Source of the DNA: Collinsella sp.
GTDB taxonomy: Bacteria > Actinomycetota > Coriobacteriia > Coriobacteriales > Coriobacteriaceae
Assembly: GCA_019419585.1 (NCBI GenBank)
Contig: DXZQ01000002.1
Span: 62,001-126,000 of the forward strand
Direction of reading: 5' to 3'
DNA: 64,000 nt
Positions 16,538 through 24,603 of the stretch are shown here, in pieces. The notes beneath the pieces were generated by a model. That model ran no database searches. It was not told where the DNA came from and saw nothing but the letters and a program-made list of their open reading frames with translations. The number at the start of each line of letters is the position of its first letter. The stretch's first letter is position 1. A program made the translations under genes and the position numbers.

Positions 16538-17722
16538 GTGGGCAAGGCTAAGGCTAAGGCTAAGAAAAAGACGACGGGGGCGCGGGCTAAGCGTGACCGT
16601 CGTCGGAAGCTTGCGACCGAAGCCCCCACGTCTGCCGAGGAGCTGTTGGCGAGCGTACCGGGGCTCGATGTGTTGCGGGATGTTCCGGCGTTCGACGATC
16701 TGCCGGTCGATGCCGCCCAACGGGCAGCCTTCGATGATTTTTGCGCGCAAGCCGAGGAACCCGAGCAGATGCAGTTGGGCGCCGTGGTGCGCCTGGACCG
16801 CGGGTTTCCGCTGGTGGCGACTGCCACTGATACGTTCCGCGCCGAGCATGCCGTGGGGTTTGCCAAGTCGCGTGGCGAGGACGAGGTAATGCTGCCCGCC
16901 GTGGGCGACCGCGTGGCGGTGCGCCGTGCGCCCGGGCACGACATGGGCGTGATCGAGTGCGTGCTGCCGCGCCGTACGAGTTTTGAGCGCTGGCGCGGAC
17001 GCGCTCGCGGTGAGCGTCAGGTGCTTTGCTCCAACGTGGACAGCGTGCTGATCGTGCAGGCGCTCGGTGCCGGCGAGGTGCTGCTCGACCGCGTGGCGCG
17101 CTCGCTGGTGCTGGCGCTCGACTGCGATGCCGAGCCGGTGGTGGTGCTCACCAAGGCCGACCGCTGCGAAGCCAAGGAGCTCGAGCGCGACTTGGACCGC
17201 GTGCGTCGCTTGGTGGGTCCGGACGTGCGCGTGATTGTGACGTCCTCCGCCGAAGGCCGTGGCTTGGACGAGGTCCGTGCCTGCGTGCCGGCGGGAACGT
17301 GTGCCATGATCCTGGGTGAGTCGGGAGCCGGCAAGTCGACGCTGCTCAACGCGCTACTGGGCCACGATGCGCTGGCAACCGGTGGCGTGCGCGAGCGCGA
17401 TGACCAGGGCCGTCACACTACCGTCGCGCGTGTGATGGTGGCGCTGCCGGGCGACGCCGGCGTGATCGCCGATGCGCCGGGCCTGCGGAGCCTGCCGCTT
17501 GTGGGCCACGAACGGGGGTTGGCCCGCGCGTTTCCCGAGATCGTCGAGGCGTCGCGCGCGTGCCGGTTTGGCGATTGCACACACACCCATGAGCCGGGTT
17601 GTGCCGTTCGCGAGGCCAAGGACACGGGACAGATCGACAGCCTGCGCCTGGAGACGTTCCAAAACTTGGCGTCATCCATGCGCGTGAGTGCCCAAATGCT
17701 CGACCCCGATGTTCATCTGTAA
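16538..17722 (+). CDS. rsgA: Ribosome small-subunit biogenesis GTPase
   Basis: RsgA is a circularly permuted GTPase that checks maturation of the 30S subunit. In this 394-residue protein an OB-like domain (LGAVVRLDRGFPLV) comes first. The permuted GTPase motifs follow: G4 as VLTKADRC, then G1 as GESGAGKSTLLNALLG at about residue 260, then G3 as DAPGL. The C-terminal zinc finger is CRFGDCTHTHEPGCAV. The N-terminus is lysine- and alanine-rich. I chose the GTG start of VGKAKAKAKKK because GGGAGG lies 5 nt upstream; earlier in-frame codons run through the terminator hairpin. Confidence 0.93.
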   Translation: MGKAKAKAKKKTTGARAKRDRRRKLATEAPTSAEELLASVPGLDVLRDVPAFDDLPVDAAQRAAFDDFCAQAEEPEQMQLGAVVRLDRGFPLVATATDTFRAEHAVGFAKSRGEDEVMLPAVGDRVAVRRAPGHDMGVIECVLPRRTSFERWRGRARGERQVLCSNVDSVLIVQALGAGEVLLDRVARSLVLALDCDAEPVVVLTKADRCEAKELERDLDRVRRLVGPDVRVIVTSSAEGRGLDEVRACVPAGTCAMILGESGAGKSTLLNALLGHDALATGGVRERDDQGRHTTVARVMVALPGDAGVIADAPGLRSLPLVGHERGLARAFPEIVEASRACRFGDCTHTHEPGCAVREAKDTGQIDSLRLETFQNLASSMRVSAQMLDPDVHL

Positions 17723-17740
17723 TTGATTTTTCCTATGACA

Positions 17741-17775
17741 GCCGTCCCCCAACTGTTCGGGAGGCGGCTTTTTTG
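17741..17775 (+). terminator. Terminator of rsgA
   Basis: GCCGTCCC pairs with GGGAGGCGGC around a short loop, followed by TTTTTT. It closes the rsgA transcript ahead of the Tad locus. Confidence 0.85.
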
Positions 17776-17812
17776 CTGCGGAAAAGCCTCGAAACATGCA
17801 GTTTGCTGACGT

Positions 17813-17877
17813 GCTGACCAAAACCTTGCCACGAGCTTGACGGGCTGGTCAGCTTTTGGTCAGCGATTGGTTTGACA
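17813..17877 (+). promoter_or_regulatory. Inverted repeats and possible -35 ahead of the Tad locus
   Basis: GCTGACCAAAA (17813-17823) is the exact reverse complement of TTTTGGTCAGC (17854-17864), and an extra GGTCAGC half-site lies between them. A TTGACA follows at 17872-17877, but no good -10 is seen at the right distance. An operator for a regulator of the pilus genes is a reasonable guess. The rest of the gap holds no gene. Confidence 0.4.
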
Positions 17878-17974
17878 TCGAAAACCAAGATTGCGATTGC
17901 GCCGCTTTGCACTCTGGCCGCCCAGACAATGGTGGTACGGGCATTCGCCCGGCACTGCCATGAGAGGAGCGGCC

Positions 17975-18082
17975 GTGAACAAGAGCAAGCGCATCGCCAT
18001 CAGTTTGGTCGCGGGCGTGCTCGCTGCTCTGCATGGTTTACGGCTCGTCGATCCGCTCGCAAGCCGAACAGGTCCAGGCTGA
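17975..18082 (+). pseudogene. Detached N-terminal fragment of cpaB
   Basis: A GTG with a strong SD (GAGAGGAG) opens a frame beginning VNKSKRIAISLVAGVLAAL, a positively charged start followed by half of a membrane anchor. The frame then runs into out-of-frame sequence and stops. The missing continuation, starting MVYGSSIRSQAEQ, is in the +1 frame from 18033. The join GCT GCT CTG C ATG looks like the loss of two bases (or gain of one). Together the two pieces would make a normal CpaB N-terminus. Confidence 0.7.
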
Positions 18083-18629
18083 GACCTTGGCCAAGTACGG
18101 TGGCGATCGCGTCGAGGTATGCGTCGCGGCGCGCGATATCGATGTGGGTGAGACCCTCGATGAGACCAATGTCATAACCCAGGAGTGGCTGACGAGTCTG
18201 CTGCCGCGTGACGCGGCGACCGAGCTACGCCAGGTGCGCGGCGACGTGACGACTTCGCGTATTCCCAAAAACGCCGTGATCTGCAATGTCTACACCAAGG
18301 CCGAGAGCCACATGCTCGAGGTGCCTAAGGGCAAGGTCGCCGTTTCGGTGGCGGTCGATGCCGAGCACTCGGTCGGCGGTGCTGCGGGCGTGGGCAGCTA
18401 CGTGGACGTGTACGTGCAAAAAGACGGCGTAACCGATCGGCTGTGCGGCGCGTACGTGATCGATGCCAGTGAGGATTCCGGTTCCACGCGCGAGGGCAAG
18501 ATCGAATGGGTGACGCTGGCGGCTGACCCCGAAGACGTCAAGGAACTGCTGGGAGCCTCGGGCAAGGGAACGGTCAGCTTGACGATTCCCGCCACGGCGC
18601 GCGGCAAAAAGAGCGGAGGCGACGAGTGA
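18033..18629 (+). CDS. cpaB: Flp pilus assembly protein CpaB/RcpC-like, main part (frameshifted)
   Basis: CpaB-type proteins are anchored envelope proteins of Tad/Flp pilus systems. This 198-residue frame has the SAF domain near residues 25-85, with VEVCVAARDIDVGETL and SRIPKNAVIC. A C-terminal RcpC-like domain carries VAVSVAVDAEHSVGGAAGVG and GSYVDVYV. Its membrane anchor is split off by a frameshift, so it either starts at the internal ATG as a soluble fragment or is not made. No good SD precedes that ATG. It is the first gene of the Tad locus and its stop overlaps the start of cpaE. Confidence 0.7.
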   Translation: MVYGSSIRSQAEQVQAETLAKYGGDRVEVCVAARDIDVGETLDETNVITQEWLTSLLPRDAATELRQVRGDVTTSRIPKNAVICNVYTKAESHMLEVPKGKVAVSVAVDAEHSVGGAAGVGSYVDVYVQKDGVTDRLCGAYVIDASEDSGSTREGKIEWVTLAADPEDVKELLGASGKGTVSLTIPATARGKKSGGDE

Positions 18630-20278
18630 TGAAGGCGATCTGGCTTGCGTGCTGCGCGTGCGGCGATTACGGGCTGTTGCAGCGGGAAGTCGAGGGCCGT
18701 GATGTGGGTGCACAGGTGCTTCGCGTGGGTGACCTGGACGGGCTGGTTTCCATGGCGCGGGCGTTTCCGTCGCGCCGCGGGGCTGCCATCATCGCGGCGT
18801 CTCTGTTTGATACCGAAGATGTGCGCAAGACTGTTGCGCGCCTGACGGCCGAAGGCCGCGTGAGTCGCGTGGTCGTGTTGATAGAAGCGCTCGATCCGTC
18901 GGATATCGAGGGGCTGTTTCGCGCGGGGGCGACCGAGGTCATCGCTGCGCACAGTGTATGCGGCAACGGGCGCGCGGGCGAGGGAGCGGTTGATTCCGAT
19001 CGGCACATGACGATTGAGCCCGATGCTTTTGTTGATAGGGAACCCGGGGCGCCTCGCGCTACAAGAGGCCCGCGTGTTGATGATTATGGAAAAGCGGAAG
19101 CCGAGCATGGTCGGCGCCCCCGGAACCCCCTTGTAGACGATGACGCTGGAGGGCCGGCGCAGCATGCTGGCGACTCCCCGGCTGTAGATATGGGATACGT
19201 GCACGGCGTGAATCTGGCGGATGAACTCGACGAAGTTGAGGGCTTTGCCGGGTGCGGCGAGTTGTCGCTAATGCAGCATGAGCAGATTGCGCAGAACGAG
19301 CCTGCCTCGCAGACCGAACAAGCTGCCATGCCGGCTTGGACGCAGCGTGTGGTTGCGGCGGGGGAGACGGGGGCGCTGCCACCGACGCCCGCCCCGCCGC
19401 CTCCGATGCCGCCGGCAGACGCTGCCGCTCCGCCGCATCGAGCTCCGGTCATCTGCGCTATTTCGGGTTCGGGCGGTTGCGGCAAGTCGACGATCGTTGC
19501 CACCATGGCACACACATCGTCGCTGTTGGGCTTGCGTGCCGCCGTGCTCGACCTGGACCTGATGTTTGGAAACCTTTACGACTTGTTAGGCGTCGATGCT
19601 CCGCGCGATATGGCGGCACTTATCGAGCCGTCGGCGGCGGGCACGCTCACCGAGCCGGATATCGTAGCCACATCGATGCGCGTGGCGCCGGGCGTTACGC
19701 TCTGGGGTCCCGTCGCGGCGCCCGAGCAAGCCGAGCTCATGGCGCGTCCGGTGGAGCTACTGCTTGATGTTCTGCGTCGCGAATCCGACGTGGTCTTTAT
19801 CGATACCTCGGTCTTTTGGGGCGACGCCGTGGCGGCTGCGGTGGCGGCGAGCGACCGTTGCCTGGTCGTTGGCGATGCGGCGGTGTCGTCCGCGACATCG
19901 GCGTCGCGCGTCATCGAACTGGCAAGTCGAGTAGGTGTGCCGCGCACGCGCATGAGCGCCGTGTTCAACCGGTTCGGTGCGCGCGGGGCAGACGAGGACG
20001 TCGCCATGCGCTTTGAGATTGCCTGTGCGTTGAGCTCCAAGATTCGTATCGCCGATGGCGGGCAGGATCTCGCCGCGCTCATGGCGTTTGGGCGCGCTGA
20101 CGAGGCGGTGGGGCAGACCAGTGCTTTTGCGACTAGCATGCGCGAGGCCACGCGCGAGATGCTCGTGGAACTGGGGTGCGCCGTCGGCCCTTGGAGCGAT
20201 ATGGTCGCCGACCGTGCAACGCGTACCGAACGCCCGCGTATCCGCCTTCCCTGGTTGCGCGAGGGTGATCAGCGATGA
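18629..20278 (+). CDS. cpaE: Tad pilus assembly ATPase, CpaE/TadZ-like (ParA/MinD fold)
   Basis: CpaE/TadZ proteins place the pilus machine at the cell pole. The 549-residue protein has an N-terminal degenerate receiver-like domain (about 1-110), a long acidic and proline-rich linker (about 115-275), and a MinD-like domain. The deviant Walker A is SGSGGCGKST at about residue 280, with VLDLDLMFGNLYDLLG after it and VVFIDTSVF as Walker B. The unusually long linker is distinctive. The ATG overlaps the cpaB stop (TGATG) and its own stop overlaps cpaF (ATGA), so the genes are translationally coupled. Confidence 0.8.
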   Translation: MKAIWLACCACGDYGLLQREVEGRDVGAQVLRVGDLDGLVSMARAFPSRRGAAIIAASLFDTEDVRKTVARLTAEGRVSRVVVLIEALDPSDIEGLFRAGATEVIAAHSVCGNGRAGEGAVDSDRHMTIEPDAFVDREPGAPRATRGPRVDDYGKAEAEHGRRPRNPLVDDDAGGPAQHAGDSPAVDMGYVHGVNLADELDEVEGFAGCGELSLMQHEQIAQNEPASQTEQAAMPAWTQRVVAAGETGALPPTPAPPPPMPPADAAAPPHRAPVICAISGSGGCGKSTIVATMAHTSSLLGLRAAVLDLDLMFGNLYDLLGVDAPRDMAALIEPSAAGTLTEPDIVATSMRVAPGVTLWGPVAAPEQAELMARPVELLLDVLRRESDVVFIDTSVFWGDAVAAAVAASDRCLVVGDAAVSSATSASRVIELASRVGVPRTRMSAVFNRFGARGADEDVAMRFEIACALSSKIRIADGGQDLAALMAFGRADEAVGQTSAFATSMREATREMLVELGCAVGPWSDMVADRATRTERPRIRLPWLREGDQR

Positions 20279-21603
20279 GCCTGCAAACGAGGATTAAGGC
20301 TGCCGGCGCTGCAGCGGCGGCAGCGCCTGTAGATGCGGGGCGTCGCCGCGCGGTGAAACGACGCACCAAGCGCGCCGTGATGGACCGCATGGGTTACGAC
20401 GAAGTGGCGCGTATCAGCGCCTATATCGACCCGGCACTTGCCCGCTCGGAATTGCGTCCTGCGGTGGAGGCGGCGCTCAATGTTGAGGAGCCGACCGATC
20501 TCGCGACGCCCGAGCGCGAAACCATCATCGACGAGATTTTGGATGACGTGGTGGGCTTGGGGCCGTTGCAGCCGCTCATCGAGGACGACACCGTTACCGA
20601 GATCATGATCAACGGCTGTCGCTCGGCTTTCTTTGAACGCGGCGGCGTCTTGTACCCCATCGAGCATGCGTTTGAGGATGATGAGCAGATCCGTGTGCTT
20701 ATCGACCGCATTATCTCGCCGCTCGGCCGTCGTATCGACGAGCGTAGCCCCATCGTCAACGCCCGCCTCAAGACGGGTTATCGCGTCAACGCGGTGATTC
20801 CACCCGTGGCGATCGACGGGCCAATCCTCACCATCCGAAAGTTCTCGGACCGTATCTGCTCGCTGGACGAGCTCGTGGGGTTGGGATCGCTGCCGCTTTG
20901 GTATGCGCAGCTGCTGTCGTGTGCGGTGTCGCTGCGACAAGACCTGGCGGTTGCGGGAGGCACGGGATCTGGTAAGACCACCCTGCTCAACGCGTTGTCA
21001 TGTGAGATTTCCACCGGCGAGCGCATCGTGACGATCGAGGACTCTGCCGAGCTCAAGTTTGCGCATCATCCGCACGTGGTGCGCCTAGAGGCGCGCGAGG
21101 CTTCAATTGAGGGTGAGGGCGCGGTGACGATCCGCGACCTGGTGACTAATGCCCTGCGCATGCGCCCCGACCGCATCGTGGTGGGCGAGGTGCGCGGTGC
21201 CGAGTGCTGCGACATGTTGCAGGCCATGAACACGGGCCACGACGGATCGCTCACCACACTTCATGCGGGTTCAGAACAGGAGACCGTGGTGCGTTTGACG
21301 TTGCTTGCACGTTATGGGATCGATCTGCCGAGTGAGCTTATCGAGGAGCAGATTGCCATGGCACTCGACGGTATCGTGATGTCCGAGCGCCACGCCGATG
21401 GCAGGCGTTTTGTCTCCTCGTATTCGGGGGTGCGACGCGCCGCATCGGGCGGCGTAGAGCCCGAGCGCTATGTGACGTTCGATGCCGCCGAGCGCACCTG
21501 GACGCTTGACCGCGAGCCGCCGTTTATCGCAGAAGGCCTGCGGTCGGGGACGCTCACACAAGAGGAGGTGGACGAATGGAGATCGCTGTGCCCCTCGTCG
21601 TAG
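20275..21603 (+). CDS. cpaF: Tad pilus assembly secretion ATPase (CpaF/TadA)
   Basis: This 442-residue hexameric ATPase of the type II/IV secretion family drives Flp pilus assembly. It has the N-terminal CpaF domain ([17 protein letters not shown]), Walker [15 protein letters not shown] at about residue 229, the Asp-box region [10 protein letters not shown], Walker [10 protein letters not shown], and the His-box [13 protein letters not shown]. The start overlaps cpaE by 4 bp and the end overlaps tadB by 28 bp. This is one of the two most confidently assigned genes in the locus. Confidence 0.93.
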   Translation: MSLQTRIKAAGAAAAAAPVDAGRRRAVKRRTKRAVMDRMGYDEVARISAYIDPALARSELRPAVEAALNVEEPTDLATPERETIIDEILDDVVGLGPLQPLIEDDTVTEIMINGCRSAFFERGGVLYPIEHAFEDDEQIRVLIDRIISPLGRRIDERSPIVNARLKTGYRVNAVIPPVAIDGPILTIRKFSDRICSLDELVGLGSLPLWYAQLLSCAVSLRQDLAVAGGTGSGKTTLLNALSCEISTGERIVTIEDSAELKFAHHPHVVRLEAREASIEGEGAVTIRDLVTNALRMRPDRIVVGEVRGAECCDMLQAMNTGHDGSLTTLHAGSEQETVVRLTLLARYGIDLPSELIEEQIAMALDGIVMSERHADGRRFVSSYSGVRRAASGGVEPERYVTFDAAERTWTLDREPPFIAEGLRSGTLTQEEVDEWRSLCPSS

Positions 21604-22502
21604 GGGGCTTGGCAGGGCTTTCTGTCGCGACGGCGTGCGGGGCGGAACCTCGTGTGCCGCAGGTACCGCCGGCGGAGCTGGCACGTCAGGCGCTCGAGAC
21701 GGTGGCAGAGAAGCTGCCGCGTGAGCTGGTGAAAAACGATCTGCTGAAAAAGATCGCCCGTTCGTGGGCATCGCTGGCTCCGGCGCATCGCCTTGGCCTC
21801 GTGATCGAGGATGCTTCGGGATGTTTGGCGTTTCTGCTGCTATCGAGCGGTGTCTGCTGCGTTTTACTAACGATGGTGTCGTTATCGCCCCCCGGATTTG
21901 CCTTGGGACTTGTTGCTCCGTTTGCCGTTGGTGCCGCTCGGGATGGCTTTGAGAGCCGGCGCGAGCAACACGATGCAGAAGAGGCAATGCCCGAGGCGTT
22001 TACCGCACTTTCCATGTCGCTTGCCTCGGGACATTCGCTGGCCCAGGGCATGCGCTTTGTGGGCGCTCATGCGCAAGAGCCAGTGCATAACGAGTTTTTG
22101 CGGGTGGCGGCGGCGATCGATTGCGGCATCTCGGCGACCGACGCGCTCGATGACTTGCTCGTGCGTATCGACGCCCCCGGTCTTTCGCTTGTGACCTTGG
22201 CGCTTAAGGTGTCTCAGCGCACCGGCGCTCCGCTTGCCGACTTACTGTCCGAGGCGTCGAGCATGGTGGGGGAGCGCATTGAGCTCAAGCGCCGCCTGGA
22301 TGTTAAGACGTCGCAGGCTCGCATGTCTGCGCATATGGTCGCGGCGATGCCGGCGGGCATGTGCGCGGTGTTGGCGCTGCTTTCGGCAGATTTTCGTCGC
22401 GGTCTTGCGACGCCTGCCGGCGCGGGCGCTGTGGTGCTGGGTCTTGCCCTCAACGCCGTTGCCCTGGTGGTTATCCGGCGCATTATGCGGGTGGAGCTAT
22501 GA
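21576..22502 (+). CDS. tadB: Tad pilus inner-membrane platform protein TadB
   Basis: TadB pairs with TadC to form the membrane platform on which CpaF acts. The 308-residue protein has a hydrophobic stretch near residues 85-120 and the T2SSF-type domain from about 135, with LASGHSLAQGMRFVG and VSQRTGAPLADLL. A second pair of membrane helices lies at the C-terminus. The start lies inside the end of cpaF, but AGGAGGTGG just before it supports it. The gene ends overlapping tadC (ATGA). Confidence 0.85.
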   Translation: MEIAVPLVVGGLAGLSVATACGAEPRVPQVPPAELARQALETVAEKLPRELVKNDLLKKIARSWASLAPAHRLGLVIEDASGCLAFLLLSSGVCCVLLTMVSLSPPGFALGLVAPFAVGAARDGFESRREQHDAEEAMPEAFTALSMSLASGHSLAQGMRFVGAHAQEPVHNEFLRVAAAIDCGISATDALDDLLVRIDAPGLSLVTLALKVSQRTGAPLADLLSEASSMVGERIELKRRLDVKTSQARMSAHMVAAMPAGMCAVLALLSADFRRGLATPAGAGAVVLGLALNAVALVVIRRIMRVEL

Positions 22503-23140
22503 GCGCCCCGGTTGCAGTTGCGGCTTGCCTGTGCGCCCTGAGTGTATTTGTCGCGACGGGTTTGGATCGGGCGGATGCACGCAAGATCGCAGGGGCCTGC
22601 AAGCGCGAGGCGGTGCTGGTCGCTGCCGCGGGTCGCTCGGTGGTCGATGCTCTGACCGCGCGAGTGAAGGGCGCGGTTGGAGCGGGCGGCCCGGCGCGAG
22701 TGTCGCTCGGCGAAGTGTCCGAGATGATCGATGTTGTGCGCTTGGGTCTTTCGGCCGGTCTTTCGTTTGATGCGGCGCTTGAGATTTTCTGCGCCAACCG
22801 CCGGTCAGTGCTGGCTCTTCGCCTTGAGCGCGCCTGCATGGCGTGGCAGGTGGGCGTGGGCACGCGTGAGGACGAGTTGTTGGCCGCCGCGCGCGACCTG
22901 GACGTGCGAGCGCTCGAGACCTTTGCCATCACGGTGGGGCAGGCGCTCGCCCTGGGTGCCCCACTTGCCGAGACGCTGGCCGCTCAAAGTCGCGAGATCC
23001 GTGCGGCTCATCGCGCCGCGGTCGAGCGCGAGATCGAGCGTGCACCCGTCAAGCTGCTGATTCCCACCGGCACGCTCATCTTGCCGGCGTTGCTTCTGTC
23101 CATATTGGGCCCGCTGCTGAGAGCAGGCGGGATGATGTAG
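22499..23140 (+). CDS. tadC: Tad pilus inner-membrane platform protein TadC
   Basis: The 213-residue protein has an N-terminal helix, a T2SSF domain (LGLSAGLSFDAALEIF, then VGQALALGAPLAETLA) and a final hydrophobic helix TLILPALLLSILGPLL. It is short for TadC, which often runs to about 300 residues. The start ATG overlaps the tadB stop; an earlier in-frame start would lie within tadB and is not supported. Confidence 0.82.
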   Translation: MSAPVAVAACLCALSVFVATGLDRADARKIAGACKREAVLVAAAGRSVVDALTARVKGAVGAGGPARVSLGEVSEMIDVVRLGLSAGLSFDAALEIFCANRRSVLALRLERACMAWQVGVGTREDELLAAARDLDVRALETFAITVGQALALGAPLAETLAAQSREIRAAHRAAVEREIERAPVKLLIPTGTLILPALLLSILGPLLRAGGMM

Positions 23141-23150
23141 GGAGGAATAC

Positions 23151-23384
23151 ATGAACACGATGACTGACGCTGCTGGCAAGGTCCAGGGCTGGGCGTTTTG
23201 CCGGGCGGCACATGTTCGTCAGCGCGCCAAGGAACTATTGCAGGAGGAGAGTGCACAGGGTACCACCGAGTATGCCATCTTGGTCGGCGTGCTCGTGGTG
23301 ATCGCGATTATCGCCATCGTCGCATTTAAGGGCAAGGTCCAAGATCTATGGAACGCTATCAGCGAGGGCATCAACAGCCTGTAG
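23151..23384 (+). CDS. flp: Flp-type pilin
   Basis: This is the probable major pilin of the locus. The 77-residue prepilin has a charged leader and then the processing region ESAQGTTEYAILVGVLVV, with Gly before the mature Thr and Glu five residues on followed by Tyr, the Flp hallmark. A hydrophobic helix and a short tail KVQDLWNAISEGINSL follow. The SD is AGGGAGG. The leader of about 36 residues is longer than is typical for Flp. No prepilin peptidase gene is present nearby to process it. Confidence 0.88.
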   Translation: MNTMTDAAGKVQGWAFCRAAHVRQRAKELLQEESAQGTTEYAILVGVLVVIAIIAIVAFKGKVQDLWNAISEGINSL

Positions 23385-23911
23385 AGGGCGAGCGCCCCAT
23401 CGGGGTGCTGCTGGTGTTTGCTTGCCTGACCGTGGCGATAGCGGCGGTGCTTTGGGGGCTTAACGCCGCGCGGCAGCAGCGTCCTGGGACCGCCTCCGAT
23501 TTGGGCTCAGATTCGGCGGTGGCGTCTCAAAAAGATGAGATGCGAGATGCGGACGATTCGGATGTCGCTGTCACGGCGCAAACCTTTCTGCGGACGCTCG
23601 ACAAGCGGTCTGGCACTGCGACGGATTCGCCTGAGGGCAACGCGATTGCGGTCCGGCTTGCATGGTCCGAGGACCGACCGATGACCGAAGCGGCGGCGGA
23701 TATGCTGCGTGCCTATCGCGAGGTACCCACGGCGCAACTTGCTCTGAGCGGCTATCTCGATATTAAGGGCAACGTATGGGGCGCCATCGTGCGCGACGAA
23801 CGCGGCTGGGTCGATATGGTGACAATTGCCGCGGATGCTGGCGATGCTTCGTGTCGTCTGCGCGCCGTGCGCCTGAGCCCGCAGGCAACGGACTCAAAGG
23901 AGGGATCGTGA
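23348..23911 (+). CDS. Hypothetical Tad-locus membrane protein
   Basis: I do not recognise this 187-residue protein. It has one membrane helix (about residues 18-38, VLLVFACLTVAIAAVLW) and a soluble domain presumably outside the cell. The first 37 bp overlap flp. The ATG used here has only a weak SD; a GTG at codon 20 would leave the helix at the very N-terminus. Its position between two pilin-like genes, with a stop 1 bp before the next start, implies a role in pilus assembly or display. Confidence 0.6.
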   Translation: MERYQRGHQQPVEGERPIGVLLVFACLTVAIAAVLWGLNAARQQRPGTASDLGSDSAVASQKDEMRDADDSDVAVTAQTFLRTLDKRSGTATDSPEGNAIAVRLAWSEDRPMTEAAADMLRAYREVPTAQLALSGYLDIKGNVWGAIVRDERGWVDMVTIAADAGDASCRLRAVRLSPQATDSKEGS

Positions 23912-23912
23912 A

Positions 23913-24131
23913 ATGCATGATGTCCTGCGTGAGGAATCTGCCCAGGCGACGGTCGAATACGCCATCGTCACGGTGGCGCTGTTATCGATCGTGCTGGCGA
24001 TCGCGGGACTTTGGCGTGCTGGCACCGATGGGCGCTTGGCGGCGCTGGTCGAGCGGGCGGCATCCCATGGCGTTGCCTCGACGTCGGTTATCGACGCCGC
24101 TGCGGGCGCTAAGGACATCGCGTTGTATTGA
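23913..24131 (+). CDS. Second Flp/TadE-like small pilin
   Basis: This 72-residue protein contains the segment EESAQATVEYAIVTVALL, close to that of the upstream Flp pilin, followed by a hydrophobic helix and a short Ala-rich tail. The residue before the mature start would be Ala, not Gly, so processing may differ. The SD GGAGGG lies 8 nt before the start. It could be a minor pilin. The next gene starts within or at its 3' end. Confidence 0.75.
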   Translation: MHDVLREESAQATVEYAIVTVALLSIVLAIAGLWRAGTDGRLAALVERAASHGVASTSVIDAAAGAKDIALY

Positions 24132-24603
24132 TATCGCGCGCGAGGACCGGGCGCAGTCTACGGTCGAGGCCGCTTTTTTGCTGCCGACGTTTCTGACGCT
24201 CATCCTTCTCGCACTGCAACCGGTGTGTCTGCTCTATACGCGCGCGGTCATGGAGTCTGCCGCCGCCGAGACCGCGCGGCTCATGACCACGACGACGGCG
24301 GAGGACGATGATCTTAAGGAGTTCACCCGCCGCCGACTTGCCGCAGTGCCCAACGTTTCGATCTTTCATGCCGGCGGGCCGTTGTCGTGGGATATCGAGC
24401 TTGGCCGGGTCGGTGCGGGTGGCGTCTCGTCCGTGTCCGTTTCCGGCGAGGTCAAGCCGTTGCCTGTGATCGGTGCGTTTGCGCAGGCTATGGGTGGTAC
24501 CGCCGAGGGCGGCTACGTTGAGCTCAAGGTCGATGTCTCGTATCAATCGCGTCCCGAATGGCTGGAGGGAGATTATGATTCGTGGATTGCTGCATGGGAT
24601 TAA
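24067..24603 (+). CDS. TadE-like pseudopilin
   Basis: This protein has the TadE-type N-terminal motif EDRAQSTVEAAFLLPTFLTL, a membrane helix, and an extracellular domain of about 120 residues. TadE-like proteins are minor pilins or pseudopilins of Tad machines. The start is uncertain. The ATG used gives 178 residues and overlaps the upstream gene by 65 bp without an SD. An ATT codon at 24127, overlapping that gene's TGA, would give a more typical N-terminus but is a very rare start. The 3' end overlaps the next gene by 29 bp. Confidence 0.72.
   Translation: MALPRRRLSTPLRALRTSRCIDIAREDRAQSTVEAAFLLPTFLTLILLALQPVCLLYTRAVMESAAAETARLMTTTTAEDDDLKEFTRRRLAAVPNVSIFHAGGPLSWDIELGRVGAGGVSSVSVSGEVKPLPVIGAFAQAMGGTAEGGYVELKVDVSYQSRPEWLEGDYDSWIAAWD

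Noticed and set aside
14554..16944. Open frame of 796 codons on the minus strand
   Set aside because: It is antisense to the P-type ATPase and rsgA genes; composition rich in His, Arg and Gly is typical of shadow frames in GC-rich DNA.
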